The notes below the pieces were generated by a model. The model was not told where the DNA came from. It saw nothing but the letters and a program-made list of their open reading frames with translations, and made no database searches. Below are positions 44,942 through 53,700 of a stretch of DNA of 64,000 nucleotides, piece after piece (position 1 is the stretch's first letter; each line of letters opens with the position of its first letter). Made by a program: the position numbers and the translations under genes. The DNA is from Pseudomonas botevensis (GTDB lineage Bacteria > Pseudomonadota > Gammaproteobacteria > Pseudomonadales > Pseudomonadaceae). Where the stretch lies: contig NZ_JAHTKI010000001.1 of assembly GCF_019145475.1 (NCBI RefSeq), positions 496,001-560,000 of the forward strand, in the 5' to 3' direction.

Positions 44942-45841
44942 TCAGTTGCTGGAAAGCTTGTCGCCCCGGGCGAATTTCCAGGTGCGGATGATTTCCAGGC
45001 GGTCGATGTCCGACAGATCACCGGTAAACGGTGCGAAGGGTGCCGCCAGTCGGACGATGCGCTGCGCCGCCTGATCCAGCAGTGGCTGGCCGGAGGACTC
45101 CAGCACCAGCACTTCGTACAGCGAGCCGTCGCGGTTGATCGACACCATCAGCCGCAGGTTGCCGTAGATCTGCTTGCGCCGGGCTTCTTCGGGGTAATTG
45201 AGGTTGCCGATGCGCTCGACCTTCTTGCGCCATTCGTCTTTATACCAGGCGCCCTTGTCGCGCATGGTCGACGCGGCGCTCAGGCGGTGGATGCGCGGGC
45301 GCTTGGCATACAGCTGTTGTTCGTTGGCCAGTTCGGCTTCGAGGCTGGCGATGTCGCTGGACAGCTGCGAGCTGTCGAACGTCGGCGCGTCGACCGTCGG
45401 TTTGACCTCGGTCTTGGTTTCTTCTTTCTTGGTCGGGGCCTTTTTCGGCTTCGGCGCGATGGTGGTCACCGCTGCCTTGGGCGCGGCTTCCTGCACTTCC
45501 GGCTTGGCGGCCGGCGGCGGAGTGACCTTCTTGACCTGATTGTCCTGGAACGGCGCGACCTCGGTGGTCTTGGGAATCGCCTTCTTGTCGAGGGTGCCGC
45601 TGCCTTCCTGGTTTTCCTGGGCGAGGAAGTCGGCCTTCGCGGGTTTCTTCTCGCTCTTGAACGTGGCGAGGGTGATTTCCAGGGTTTTGCTGATCTGTTT
45701 CGGCTCGACCATGGTGAAACCCACGCCGAGCAGCAGCGCCAAATGAATCAGCGCCGCGAGAAAAAGGGTAAATCCGAGGCGATCGGCCGGGCGCACGCCG
45801 CGATGGGCGAGTTCAGCAGGCAGATCGGACGGGAGAGTCAT
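44942..45841 (-). CDS. tonB: Energy transducer TonB
   Basis: A 299-residue TonB-type protein. A cytosolic start is followed by one anchor helix (LGFTLFLAALIHLALLLGVGF, ~23-43), then a long Lys/Pro/Ala-rich periplasmic linker (~85-150), a predicted helical stretch (SSDIASLEAELANEQQLYAK) and the C-terminal TonB domain (~205-290) with NYPEEARRKQIYGNLRLMVSI. It transmits proton-motive force to outer-membrane transporters, probably with an ExbBD pair encoded elsewhere; no TonB-dependent receptor is adjacent. 62 bp upstream of algH. Confidence 0.9.
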   Translation of the reverse strand: MTLPSDLPAELAHRGVRPADRLGFTLFLAALIHLALLLGVGFTMVEPKQISKTLEITLATFKSEKKPAKADFLAQENQEGSGTLDKKAIPKTTEVAPFQDNQVKKVTPPPAAKPEVQEAAPKAAVTTIAPKPKKAPTKKEETKTEVKPTVDAPTFDSSQLSSDIASLEAELANEQQLYAKRPRIHRLSAASTMRDKGAWYKDEWRKKVERIGNLNYPEEARRKQIYGNLRLMVSINRDGSLYEVLVLESSGQPLLDQAAQRIVRLAAPFAPFTGDLSDIDRLEIIRTWKFARGDKLSSN

Positions 45842-45948
45842 GACAAGAAAACCAACATCGCGTTTTTCAAAGGCTGCGCATGATAACGCAATGTTGGTTT
45901 CGCGCCTTGGGCTTCACGCTTCAAGCGACAGGCTGCATGTGACGCACG

Positions 45949-46920
45949 TCAAACTCGCGGCTTTTTGCCAGCAGCTTGCAGCTTCTTGTCGATCGCCTCC
46001 ATCAACATTCCGCCGATATCGGTGCCGAAGGCATTGTCGATTTCGCGGATGCAGGTCGGGCTGGTGACGTTGATTTCGGTCAGGTGCTCGCCGATCACGT
46101 CCAGGCCGACAAACAGCAGGCCCTTCTCGCGCAAGGTCGGGCCGACCTGGGCGGCGATCCAGCGATCCTTGTCGGTCAGCGGGCGGGCTTCGCCACGACC
46201 GCCGGCTGCGAGGTTGCCACGGGTTTCGCCCTTGGCCGGGATCCGCGCCAGGCAGTAATCCACCGGTTCGCCGTCGATCATCAGGATGCGTTTGTCACCG
46301 TCGACGATGGCCGGCAGGTAACCCTGGATCATGATCTGCTGCTTGCCGTGCAGGGTCAGGGTTTCGAGGATCACCGACAGGTTCGGGTGACCGGCGGTGT
46401 GGCGGAAGATCGACGAGCCGCCCATGCCGTCCAGCGGCTTGAGGATGACGTCGCCATGATGGTCGGCGAATTCGCGCAGCACGTCCGGGCGACGGCTGAC
46501 GATGGTCGGCGGCGTGCACTGCGGGAACAGCGTGGCGAACAGCTTTTCGTTGCAGTCGCGCAGGCTCTGCGGCTTGTTGACCACCAGCACGCCGGCGGTT
46601 TCGGCCTGTTCGAGCAGGTAGGTGGAGTAGACGAACTCCATGTCGAACGGCGGGTCCTTGCGCATCAGGATCACGTCCAGGTCGCTCAACAGGTTGTCCT
46701 GCTCGGCTTCCAGTTCGAACCATTTTTCCGGGTTGGCGAAGACCTTCAGCGGACGCATCCGCGCCCGGGCCTGGCCTTCGGCCTGATACAGGTCTTGCTG
46801 TTCCATATAGAACAGCTCCCAGCCGCGCTTCTGCGCGGCCAGCAGCATGGCCAGCGAGCTATCCTTTTTATAGGAAATGCTGGCGATAGGGTCCATGACA
46901 ATCCCGACGCGAACGCTCAT
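45949..46920 (-). CDS. gshB: Glutathione synthetase
   Basis: A 323-residue ATP-grasp enzyme that joins gamma-glutamylcysteine and glycine. It has the N-terminal VRVGIVMDPIASISYKKDSS, VILMRKDPPFDMEF, VILKPLDGMGGSSIFR, the ATP-grasp EINVTSPTCIREID at the C-terminal metal site and RGNLAAGGRGEA. Start and length are standard. It precedes tonB by 107 bp on the same strand; the usual algH-ruvX-pyr cluster order follows. Confidence 0.97.
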   Translation of the reverse strand: MSVRVGIVMDPIASISYKKDSSLAMLLAAQKRGWELFYMEQQDLYQAEGQARARMRPLKVFANPEKWFELEAEQDNLLSDLDVILMRKDPPFDMEFVYSTYLLEQAETAGVLVVNKPQSLRDCNEKLFATLFPQCTPPTIVSRRPDVLREFADHHGDVILKPLDGMGGSSIFRHTAGHPNLSVILETLTLHGKQQIMIQGYLPAIVDGDKRILMIDGEPVDYCLARIPAKGETRGNLAAGGRGEARPLTDKDRWIAAQVGPTLREKGLLFVGLDVIGEHLTEINVTSPTCIREIDNAFGTDIGGMLMEAIDKKLQAAGKKPRV

Positions 46921-47063
46921 TGGGGTTTCCTCGAAAATTGGCTACCGGATCGGTATTGAAAAAGTGGCGTCAGAGTGGCTCCGGGCGGGTTTTCGGTCAA
47001 GGAAAAACCCGTCGATAGATTGCATCTGGAGACTGTGCTAAAAAGGCTGGCATAGCGCGCTGG

Positions 47064-47084
47064 CCCTTGAAGAACAAGGGTTTT
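47064..47084 (+). other. Hairpin in the gshB-pilG gap
   Basis: CCCTTG-AAGAA-CAAGGG followed by TTTT looks like a small terminator on the plus strand, yet no plus-strand gene lies upstream of it; it could instead be part of the pilG leader. Confidence 0.35.
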
Positions 47085-47145
47085 CAGCCATCACTCATCG
47101 CAAAACGGACAAATTGATTCGCAAAGGCGACGGTAGAGCCCTCTT

Positions 47146-47550
47146 ATGGAACAGCAGTCCAGCGCCTTGAAGGTCATGGTGATCGACGACTCGAAAACGA
47201 TTCGTCGCACCGCCGAAACGTTGTTGAAGAACGCGGGGTGCGAAGTCATCACGGCCATCGACGGTTTCGATGCCCTGGCGAAGATCGCCGACAACCACCC
47301 CGGAATCATTTTTGTCGACATCATGATGCCCCGTCTGGATGGTTATCAGACCTGCGCTTTAATCAAGAACAACAGTGCGTTCAAGGCCACGCCGGTGATC
47401 ATGCTGTCGTCGCGGGACGGGCTGTTCGACAAGGCCAAGGGGCGGATTGTCGGTTCTGATCAATTTTTGACCAAGCCTTTCAGCAAGGAAGAACTGCTCG
47501 ACGCGATTGCGGCCCATGTTCCGGGCTTCGCTGCTGTTTTGCCGCAGTAA
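47146..47550 (+). CDS. pilG: Twitching motility response regulator PilG
   Basis: A 134-residue stand-alone CheY-like receiver. The acidic pair is in VMVIDDSK, the phospho-acceptor Asp in FVDIMMPRLDGY and the conserved Lys in FLTKPFSKEEL. In P. aeruginosa PilG is a target of ChpA and promotes pilus extension through PilB and cAMP signalling. First gene of the pilG-chpC cluster. Confidence 0.95.
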   Translation: MEQQSSALKVMVIDDSKTIRRTAETLLKNAGCEVITAIDGFDALAKIADNHPGIIFVDIMMPRLDGYQTCALIKNNSAFKATPVIMLSSRDGLFDKAKGRIVGSDQFLTKPFSKEELLDAIAAHVPGFAAVLPQ

Positions 47551-47611
47551 GACACGTACAGAGACGCGCGGCCAGCGGGCCGGGTGTCGACAAGAAAAAA
47601 TGGGGAAGACC

Positions 47612-47977
47612 ATGGCACGTATTCTGATCGTCGATGATTCGCCGACCGAAATGTACAAACTGACCGGCATGCTGGAAAAGCACGGCCATGAGGTGTTGAA
47701 GGCCGAAAACGGCGCGGACGGCGTGGCCCTGGCCCGCCAGGAAAAACCCGACGCGGTGCTGATGGACATTGTCATGCCCGGCCTCAACGGCTTTCAGGCC
47801 ACCCGCCAGTTGACCAAGGACAGCGAAACCAGCCACATCCCGGTGATCATCATCACCACCAAGGATCAGGAAACCGACAAGGTCTGGGGCACCCGCCAGG
47901 GCGCCAGGGATTACCTGACCAAACCGGTCGACGAAGAAACCCTGATCAAGACCCTCAACAACGTGCTGGCCGGTTGA
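47612..47977 (+). CDS. pilH: Twitching motility response regulator PilH
   Basis: A 121-residue CheY-like receiver: ILIVDDSPTEMY, phospho-acceptor Asp in VLMDIVMPGLNGF and YLTKPVDEETL. PilH is the second receiver of the Chp system and opposes PilG or acts as phosphate sink. The ATG at 47612 follows GGGGAAG; earlier in-frame starts overlap the PilG gap and are rejected. Confidence 0.95.
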   Translation: MARILIVDDSPTEMYKLTGMLEKHGHEVLKAENGADGVALARQEKPDAVLMDIVMPGLNGFQATRQLTKDSETSHIPVIIITTKDQETDKVWGTRQGARDYLTKPVDEETLIKTLNNVLAG

Positions 47978-47987
47978 TCGCGCCGCC

Positions 47988-48527
47988 ATGAGCGAGTCGC
48001 TGACCGCGTTCGAACTGTTGTGGCAGATCGACCAGCGCTGCCGCCTGCTGGCGGCGGACCTGCCGTCGCAGGCGGCGCGCCAGGATCGCTGGAGCGGCAT
48101 CGGTTTTCGCCTGGGCGAGCACTGGTACGTCACACCGATGGGCGAAGTCAGTGAAGTGCTGCCCGAACCGCGCTTCACCCAGTTGCCGGGGGTCAAGTCC
48201 TGGGTCAAGGGGGTGGCCAACCTGCGCGGACGGCTGTTGCCGATCATGGACCTGTGCGGCTTCTTCGGCCATGACCTGTCGCCGTTGCGCAAACAGCGCC
48301 GGGTGCTGGTGGTGGAGCATCAGGACGTGTTCGCCGGGCTGATGGTCGACGAGGTGTTCGGCCTGCAGCATTTCGAGCAGGACAGTTTCGAGCCGCTGCC
48401 GATCAGCGAGCGCTTCGGCGCGAAGGCCGAGTTCGTCAAAGGGCACTTTCGCCGCGAGCAGGACTGGCGGGTGTTCAGTCTGTTTGCGCTGGCGCAGTCG
48501 CCGGGCTTCATGAACGTCGCAATATAG
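47988..48527 (+). CDS. pilI: Chemotaxis adaptor PilI (CheW-like)
   Basis: A 179-residue CheW-domain protein that couples the receptor PilJ to the kinase ChpA. It has GIGFRLGEHWYVTPMGEVSEVL, the KSWVKGVANLRGRLLPIMDL motif and GLMVDEVFGLQHF. It starts 10 bp after pilH. pilJ follows after a REPIN. Confidence 0.94.
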   Translation: MSESLTAFELLWQIDQRCRLLAADLPSQAARQDRWSGIGFRLGEHWYVTPMGEVSEVLPEPRFTQLPGVKSWVKGVANLRGRLLPIMDLCGFFGHDLSPLRKQRRVLVVEHQDVFAGLMVDEVFGLQHFEQDSFEPLPISERFGAKAEFVKGHFRREQDWRVFSLFALAQSPGFMNVAI

Positions 48528-48548
48528 TCGCAACAACAGAGAACTCAT

Positions 48549-48636
48549 GTGGGAGCGGGCTTGCTCGCGAAAGCGGTGTTCCGTTCAACACTCATGCTGG
48601 CTGCCTCACCGCATTCGCGAGCAAGCCCGCTCCCAC
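48549..48636. repeat. REPIN between pilI and pilJ
   Basis: GTGGGAGCGGGCTTG begins at 48549 and CAAGCCCGCTCCCAC ends at 48636, with 36 bp of spacer between the 26-bp copies: the same architecture and total length (88 bp) as the 31.2 kb element. It is inserted within the pil-chp operon, 21 bp after the pilI stop and 29 bp before the pilJ start. Confidence 0.92.
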
Positions 48637-48665
48637 GGTTCTTCGGCAAGTCTTGGAAGGTGCGG

Positions 48666-50732
48666 ATGATAAAAGCAAAAACAGGCAAGCCCGCAGAAGG
48701 CTCGCGCAGCCGCTCGCAGATCATCGTGCTGTTTATCGCGCTGATCGTGTTCATCATGCTGCTGTTCGCCAACTTTGCGTACCTCAACACCCAGGCCAAC
48801 TACGACAAGCAGTACATCGGTCACGCCGGTGAGCTGCGAGTGCTGTCGCAGCGGATCGCCAAGAACGCCACCGAAGCCGCCGCCGGCAAGGCTGCCGCGT
48901 TCAAGCTGCTGAGCGATGCGCGCAACGATTTCGCCCAGCGCTGGGGTTACCTGAAAAAAGGCGACCCGGCCACCGGCCTGCCGCCTGCGCCGGCCACCGT
49001 GCGCCCGGAAATGCGCGCCGTGCAACTGGACTGGGAACGCCTGCTGAAAAACACCGACGCCATCCTCTCCAGCGAGCAGACCGTGCTGTCGCTGCATCAG
49101 GTCGCCGCGACCCTGGCCGAAACCGTGCCGCAGTTGCAGATCGAATACGAAAAAGTCGTGGAGATCCTTCTGCAACGCGGCGCTCCGGCGGCGCAGGTGG
49201 CGATGGCCCAGCGTCAGTCGCTGCTGGCCGAACGGATTCTCGGCGCGGTCAACACCGTGCTTTCCGGTGACGAGAACTCGCAACAGGCCGCCGACGCGTT
49301 CGGCCGCGACGCGACCCGCTTCGGCCAGGTGCTCAACGGCATGCTGCAAGGCAATCCGGCGCTGAAAGTCAGCCAGGTCGAAGACCGCGACGCCCGGGCA
49401 CGTCTGAGCGAGATTTCCGAACTGTTCCAGTTTGTCTCCGGCTCCGTGGATGAAATCCTCGAAACCTCGCCGGAGCTGTTCAAGGTCCGCGAGTCGGCCA
49501 CCAATATTTTCAGCCTGTCGCAAACGTTGCTCGATGAAGCCTCGCACCTGGCCAGCCGTTTCGAGAACCTGGCTGGCGGGCGCAGCACCGATACCATCGG
49601 CGGCTATGTGCTGGGTCTGCTGGCGCTGGCCTCGATCATTCTGATCGGCATGGTCATGGTGCGCGAAACCAACCGTCAGTTGCGTGAGACCGCCGAGAAG
49701 AACGAGCGCAACCAGAACGCGATCATGCGCCTGCTCGACGAAATCGAAGACCTCGCCGACGGCGACCTGACGGTGACCGCCTCGGTGACCGAAGACTTCA
49801 CCGGCACCATCGCCGATTCGATCAACTATTCCGTCGATCAGCTGCGCGATCTGGTGGCGACCATCAACCTGACGGCGGGGCAGGTCGCGGCGGCGGTTCA
49901 GGAAACCCAGGCCACCGCGATGCACCTGGCCCAGGCCTCGGAGCATCAGGCGCAGCAGATTTCCGAAGCCTCGACGGCGATCAGCGACATGGCCGAATCC
50001 ATCGATCAGGTGTCGGCCAACGCCGCCGAATCCTCGGCGGTGGCCGAGCGCTCGGTGGAAATCGCCAACAAGGGCAACGAGGTGGTGCACAACACCATCC
50101 ACGGCATGGACAACATTCGCGAACAGATCCAGGACACCGCCAAGCGCATCAAGCGCCTGGGTGAGTCGTCTCAGGAAATCGGCGACATCGTCAGCCTGAT
50201 CGACGACATTGCCGACCAGACCAACATCCTCGCCCTCAACGCGGCGATCCAGGCGTCCATGGCCGGTGATGCCGGGCGTGGTTTCGCGGTGGTCGCCGAC
50301 GAAGTGCAGCGTCTCGCCGAGCGTTCTTCCGCCGCGACCCGGCAGATCGAAACCCTGGTGCGGGCGATCCAGACCGACACCAACGAAGCGGTGATTTCCA
50401 TGGAGCAGACCACCACCGAAGTGGTGCGCGGCGCACGGCTGGCGCAGGATGCGGGAGTGGCCCTGGAAGAAATCGAAGGCGTGTCCAAGACCCTTGCGGC
50501 GCTGATTCAGAGCATCTCCAATGCGGCGCAGCAGCAGACGTCTTCGGCCGGGCAGATTTCCCTGACGATGAACGTGATCCAGCAGATCACGTCGCAGACC
50601 TCGTCCGGTTCCACGGCCACCGCCGAGAGCATCGGCAACCTGGCGAAGATGGCCAGCCAGTTGCGTCGCTCGGTGTCCGGTTTCACCTTGCCGACCACGC
50701 CTGTGCCCGAACCTGTGGCGAGCAAGGCGTGA
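48666..50732 (+). CDS. pilJ: Type IV pilus methyl-accepting chemoreceptor PilJ
   Basis: A 688-residue transmembrane receptor. TM1 is ~18-40 ([20 protein letters not shown]), the periplasmic ligand domain has tandem PilJ-type modules to ~310, TM2 is ~315-337 ([19 protein letters not shown]), a HAMP segment follows, and the signalling tip is [20 protein letters not shown]. The ATG at 48666 after GGAAGG is chosen because the open frame otherwise runs back through the REPIN to 48549. Confidence 0.95.
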   Translation: MIKAKTGKPAEGSRSRSQIIVLFIALIVFIMLLFANFAYLNTQANYDKQYIGHAGELRVLSQRIAKNATEAAAGKAAAFKLLSDARNDFAQRWGYLKKGDPATGLPPAPATVRPEMRAVQLDWERLLKNTDAILSSEQTVLSLHQVAATLAETVPQLQIEYEKVVEILLQRGAPAAQVAMAQRQSLLAERILGAVNTVLSGDENSQQAADAFGRDATRFGQVLNGMLQGNPALKVSQVEDRDARARLSEISELFQFVSGSVDEILETSPELFKVRESATNIFSLSQTLLDEASHLASRFENLAGGRSTDTIGGYVLGLLALASIILIGMVMVRETNRQLRETAEKNERNQNAIMRLLDEIEDLADGDLTVTASVTEDFTGTIADSINYSVDQLRDLVATINLTAGQVAAAVQETQATAMHLAQASEHQAQQISEASTAISDMAESIDQVSANAAESSAVAERSVEIANKGNEVVHNTIHGMDNIREQIQDTAKRIKRLGESSQEIGDIVSLIDDIADQTNILALNAAIQASMAGDAGRGFAVVADEVQRLAERSSAATRQIETLVRAIQTDTNEAVISMEQTTTEVVRGARLAQDAGVALEEIEGVSKTLAALIQSISNAAQQQTSSAGQISLTMNVIQQITSQTSSGSTATAESIGNLAKMASQLRRSVSGFTLPTTPVPEPVASKA

Positions 50733-50766
50733 AGTCTGCGGCGGATCAATGTTGAGCGGAGTGGTT

Positions 50767-53700
50767 ATGGGTGATCGGCACGACTACGTGGCCCTCGAAT
50801 GGGTCAAGGGCGAAATTGCCGAAACGCTGAAGCAGGCGCATCAGGCGATCGAAATCGTGCTGGACGATCCACAGGCCTCCGCTGGCCTGGACGAGTGCCT
50901 GACGTGCATCCATCAGGTGCACGGCAGTTTGCAGATGGTCGAGTTCTACGGCGCGGCGTTGCTGGCCGAAGAGATGGAGCATCTGGTCGACGCGTTGCAA
51001 CATGAGCGCGTCAGTCATCGCGACGAAGCCCTGCATCTGCTGATGCAGGCCCTCAGCCAATTGCCGACTTACCTTGACCGCGTACAGGGCGCCCGCCGCG
51101 ATCTGCCGCTGGTGGTGTTGCCGCTGATAAACGACTTGCGCAGCGCGCGCGGCGAAAGCCTGTTGTCGGAAACCAGCCTGTTCAGCCCGCAACTGCCACA
51201 ACTGCCACCCCTGAGCCAGGAAGCACTGGCGCTGCTGGAGCCGGCGGAGCTGCCCGGCGTGCTGCGCAAATTGCGCCAGATGCTGCAAATGGCCCTGGTC
51301 GGTCTATTGCGCGAGCAGGACGATCAGACCCATCTGGGCTATTTGGCGAAACTCTTTACCCGCCTCGAAGCGCTGAGCGGCAACGCGCCGTTGAGCCCGT
51401 TGTGGCAGGTCGCCTCGGCGCTGGTCGAGGGCATGCGCGAGGGGCGGATCGCCAACAGCCCGGCGCTGCGCAGTTTGTTCAAGGACGCCGACAAGGAACT
51501 CAAGCGCCTGCTCGACCAGGGCATGGCCGGCCTCAATCAGCCGCCACCGCCGGAGCTGCTCAAAAGCCTGCTGTTCTATATTGCCAAAGCCGAACATCCC
51601 ACCGGGCAGATGCTGACCATGAAAGATCGCTACTCCCTGGACGACGCGTTGCCCGACAGCGCGATGGTCGACGAAGAACGCGCGCGCTTGGCCGGCCCCG
51701 ACCGCGATGCGATGCGCTCGGTGCTCGTGGCGTTGTGCGAAGAGCTGGTGCGGGTCAAGGAACGCCTCGACCTGTTCGTGCGCAGCGACCGTCAGCACGC
51801 CTCGGATCTGGACAGTCTGCTGGCGCCGTTGCGGCAGATCGCCGACACCCTGGCAGTGCTCGGTTTCGGCCAGCCGCGCAAGGTCATCATCGATCAACTG
51901 GCGGTGGTGCTCAGCCTCGCCCAGGGCCATCGCGAACCGAATGACGCGATCCTGATGGACGTCGCCGGGGCCTTGCTCTACGTCGAGGCGACGTTGGCCG
52001 GAATGGTCGGCACCGTCGAGCCGGAGAGCCAGGACGACAGTCGCCTGCCGACCACCGATCTGACGCAGATCCATCAGATCGTGATCAAGGAAGCGCGCAT
52101 CGGCCTGCAACAGGCCAAGGACATGATCGTCGACTACATCGACGCCGATTGGGACCGGCAGCAACTGCAAGGCTTGCCGGCGCTGTTGACCCAGGTGCGT
52201 GGCGCACTGGCGATGATTCCGCTGAGTCGCGCGGCGAGCCTGCTCGAAGCCTGCAACGGTTTTATCCGCGAACACTTGCTGCTTGATCCGCATGAGCCCG
52301 GCTGGCAGCAACTGGACCACCTCGCCGACGCCATCAGCAGCCTGGAGTATTACCTCGAACGCCTGAGCGACGACCCGCAGGCGCCGAGCGAGCAACTGCT
52401 GGATGTGGCGCAAAAGAGCCTGGCGCGCCTCGGCTACTTCCCCAGCGAGCAGCATGTGCCGCTGCTGGATGACCGGCTCAGCCCCGGCGAGGCGCTGGTG
52501 ATGCAAGACTTGCAGGCACTGGATGATCCGCAGGTCGCCCAGTCGCTGGCCGATGTGCTGGCCAGTCCGGTGTCGGCGGTCAACCCGCCGGCGCAGACCA
52601 CGCCGGGCAGCCTGATGCCGCCGCCGGCCGGTGAAGAACCGGTGGATGACGAGTTGCGTGAAGTGTTTCTCGAAGAGACCGAGGAAGTGCTTGCGGTGCT
52701 GCGTGAATACCTGCCGCGCTGGACCGCCGCGCCCGACGATCGCGAGGCGCTGAGCGAACTGCGTCGCGCCTTCCACACCTTGAAAGGCAGCGGTCGCATG
52801 GTGCGCGCGCTGATCCTTGGCGAGCTGGCGTGGGCGCTGGAAAACCTGCTCAACCGAGTGCTGGAAAGCAGCGTCGAGCCCGATTCGGCGGTGCAGCAGT
52901 TGCTCGATGACACCGTGCTGCTGTTGCCCGATCTGATTGCCGAATTCGCCATCAACGCCCAGCGCCAGCGTCACGATGTCGATCAACTGGCGGCGCGCGC
53001 CCATGCGCTTGCCAAGGGCGACAAGCCGCTGCCCGCCGAAGATGTGGCGGACGTCGCGGCGCTCGACCCGTTGTTGCTGGAGATCTTCCGCAACGAGGCC
53101 GAAACCCATCTCGCCAGCCTCAACCGTTTCCTCGATCAAGCCGCCGAGCATGTGCCGTTGCAGGCCAGCGACGAGCTGCAGCGGGCGCTGCATACCCTCA
53201 AGGGCAGCGCGTCGATGGCCGGCGTGTTGCCGATTGCCGAACTGGCGGCGCCGCTGGACAAACTGGCCCGGGAGTTCAAGGCCCATCAACTGCCGCTGGA
53301 TCTGGACGAAGTCGAACTGCTGCTGGAGGCCGAAGGCCTGTTTCGCATCGGCCTGCGCCAGTTTCGACACGATCCGCTGGCACCGATCGTCGGCGCGCAT
53401 TCGTTGATCAAACGCACGGAGGCCTTGCTCGGCGAGCGTCTGGACGCGGTGCTCAACGCGCCGGATCGCGGCTCGCGGATCAAGCGCGATCCGCAATTGA
53501 TCAACAACTTCCTGGCTCAGGGCATGGACATCCTGCTCGACGCCGAAAACCTTTTGCAGCGCTGGCAGCAGCACCCCGGCGAACGTCAGGAGCTCAGCGC
53601 GCTGCTGGATGAACTGACCACCCTCGGCGAGGGCGCGCACCTGGCGGACCTGCTGCCGGTGGACGTGTTGTGCGAAGCCTTGCTCGACCTGTATGGCGCG

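Noticed and set aside
48549..48665. N-terminal extension of PilJ starting inside the REPIN
   Set aside because: Encoded by repeat DNA ([10 protein letters not shown] is a common REP translation); the ATG at 48666 has a proper ribosome site and the right length.
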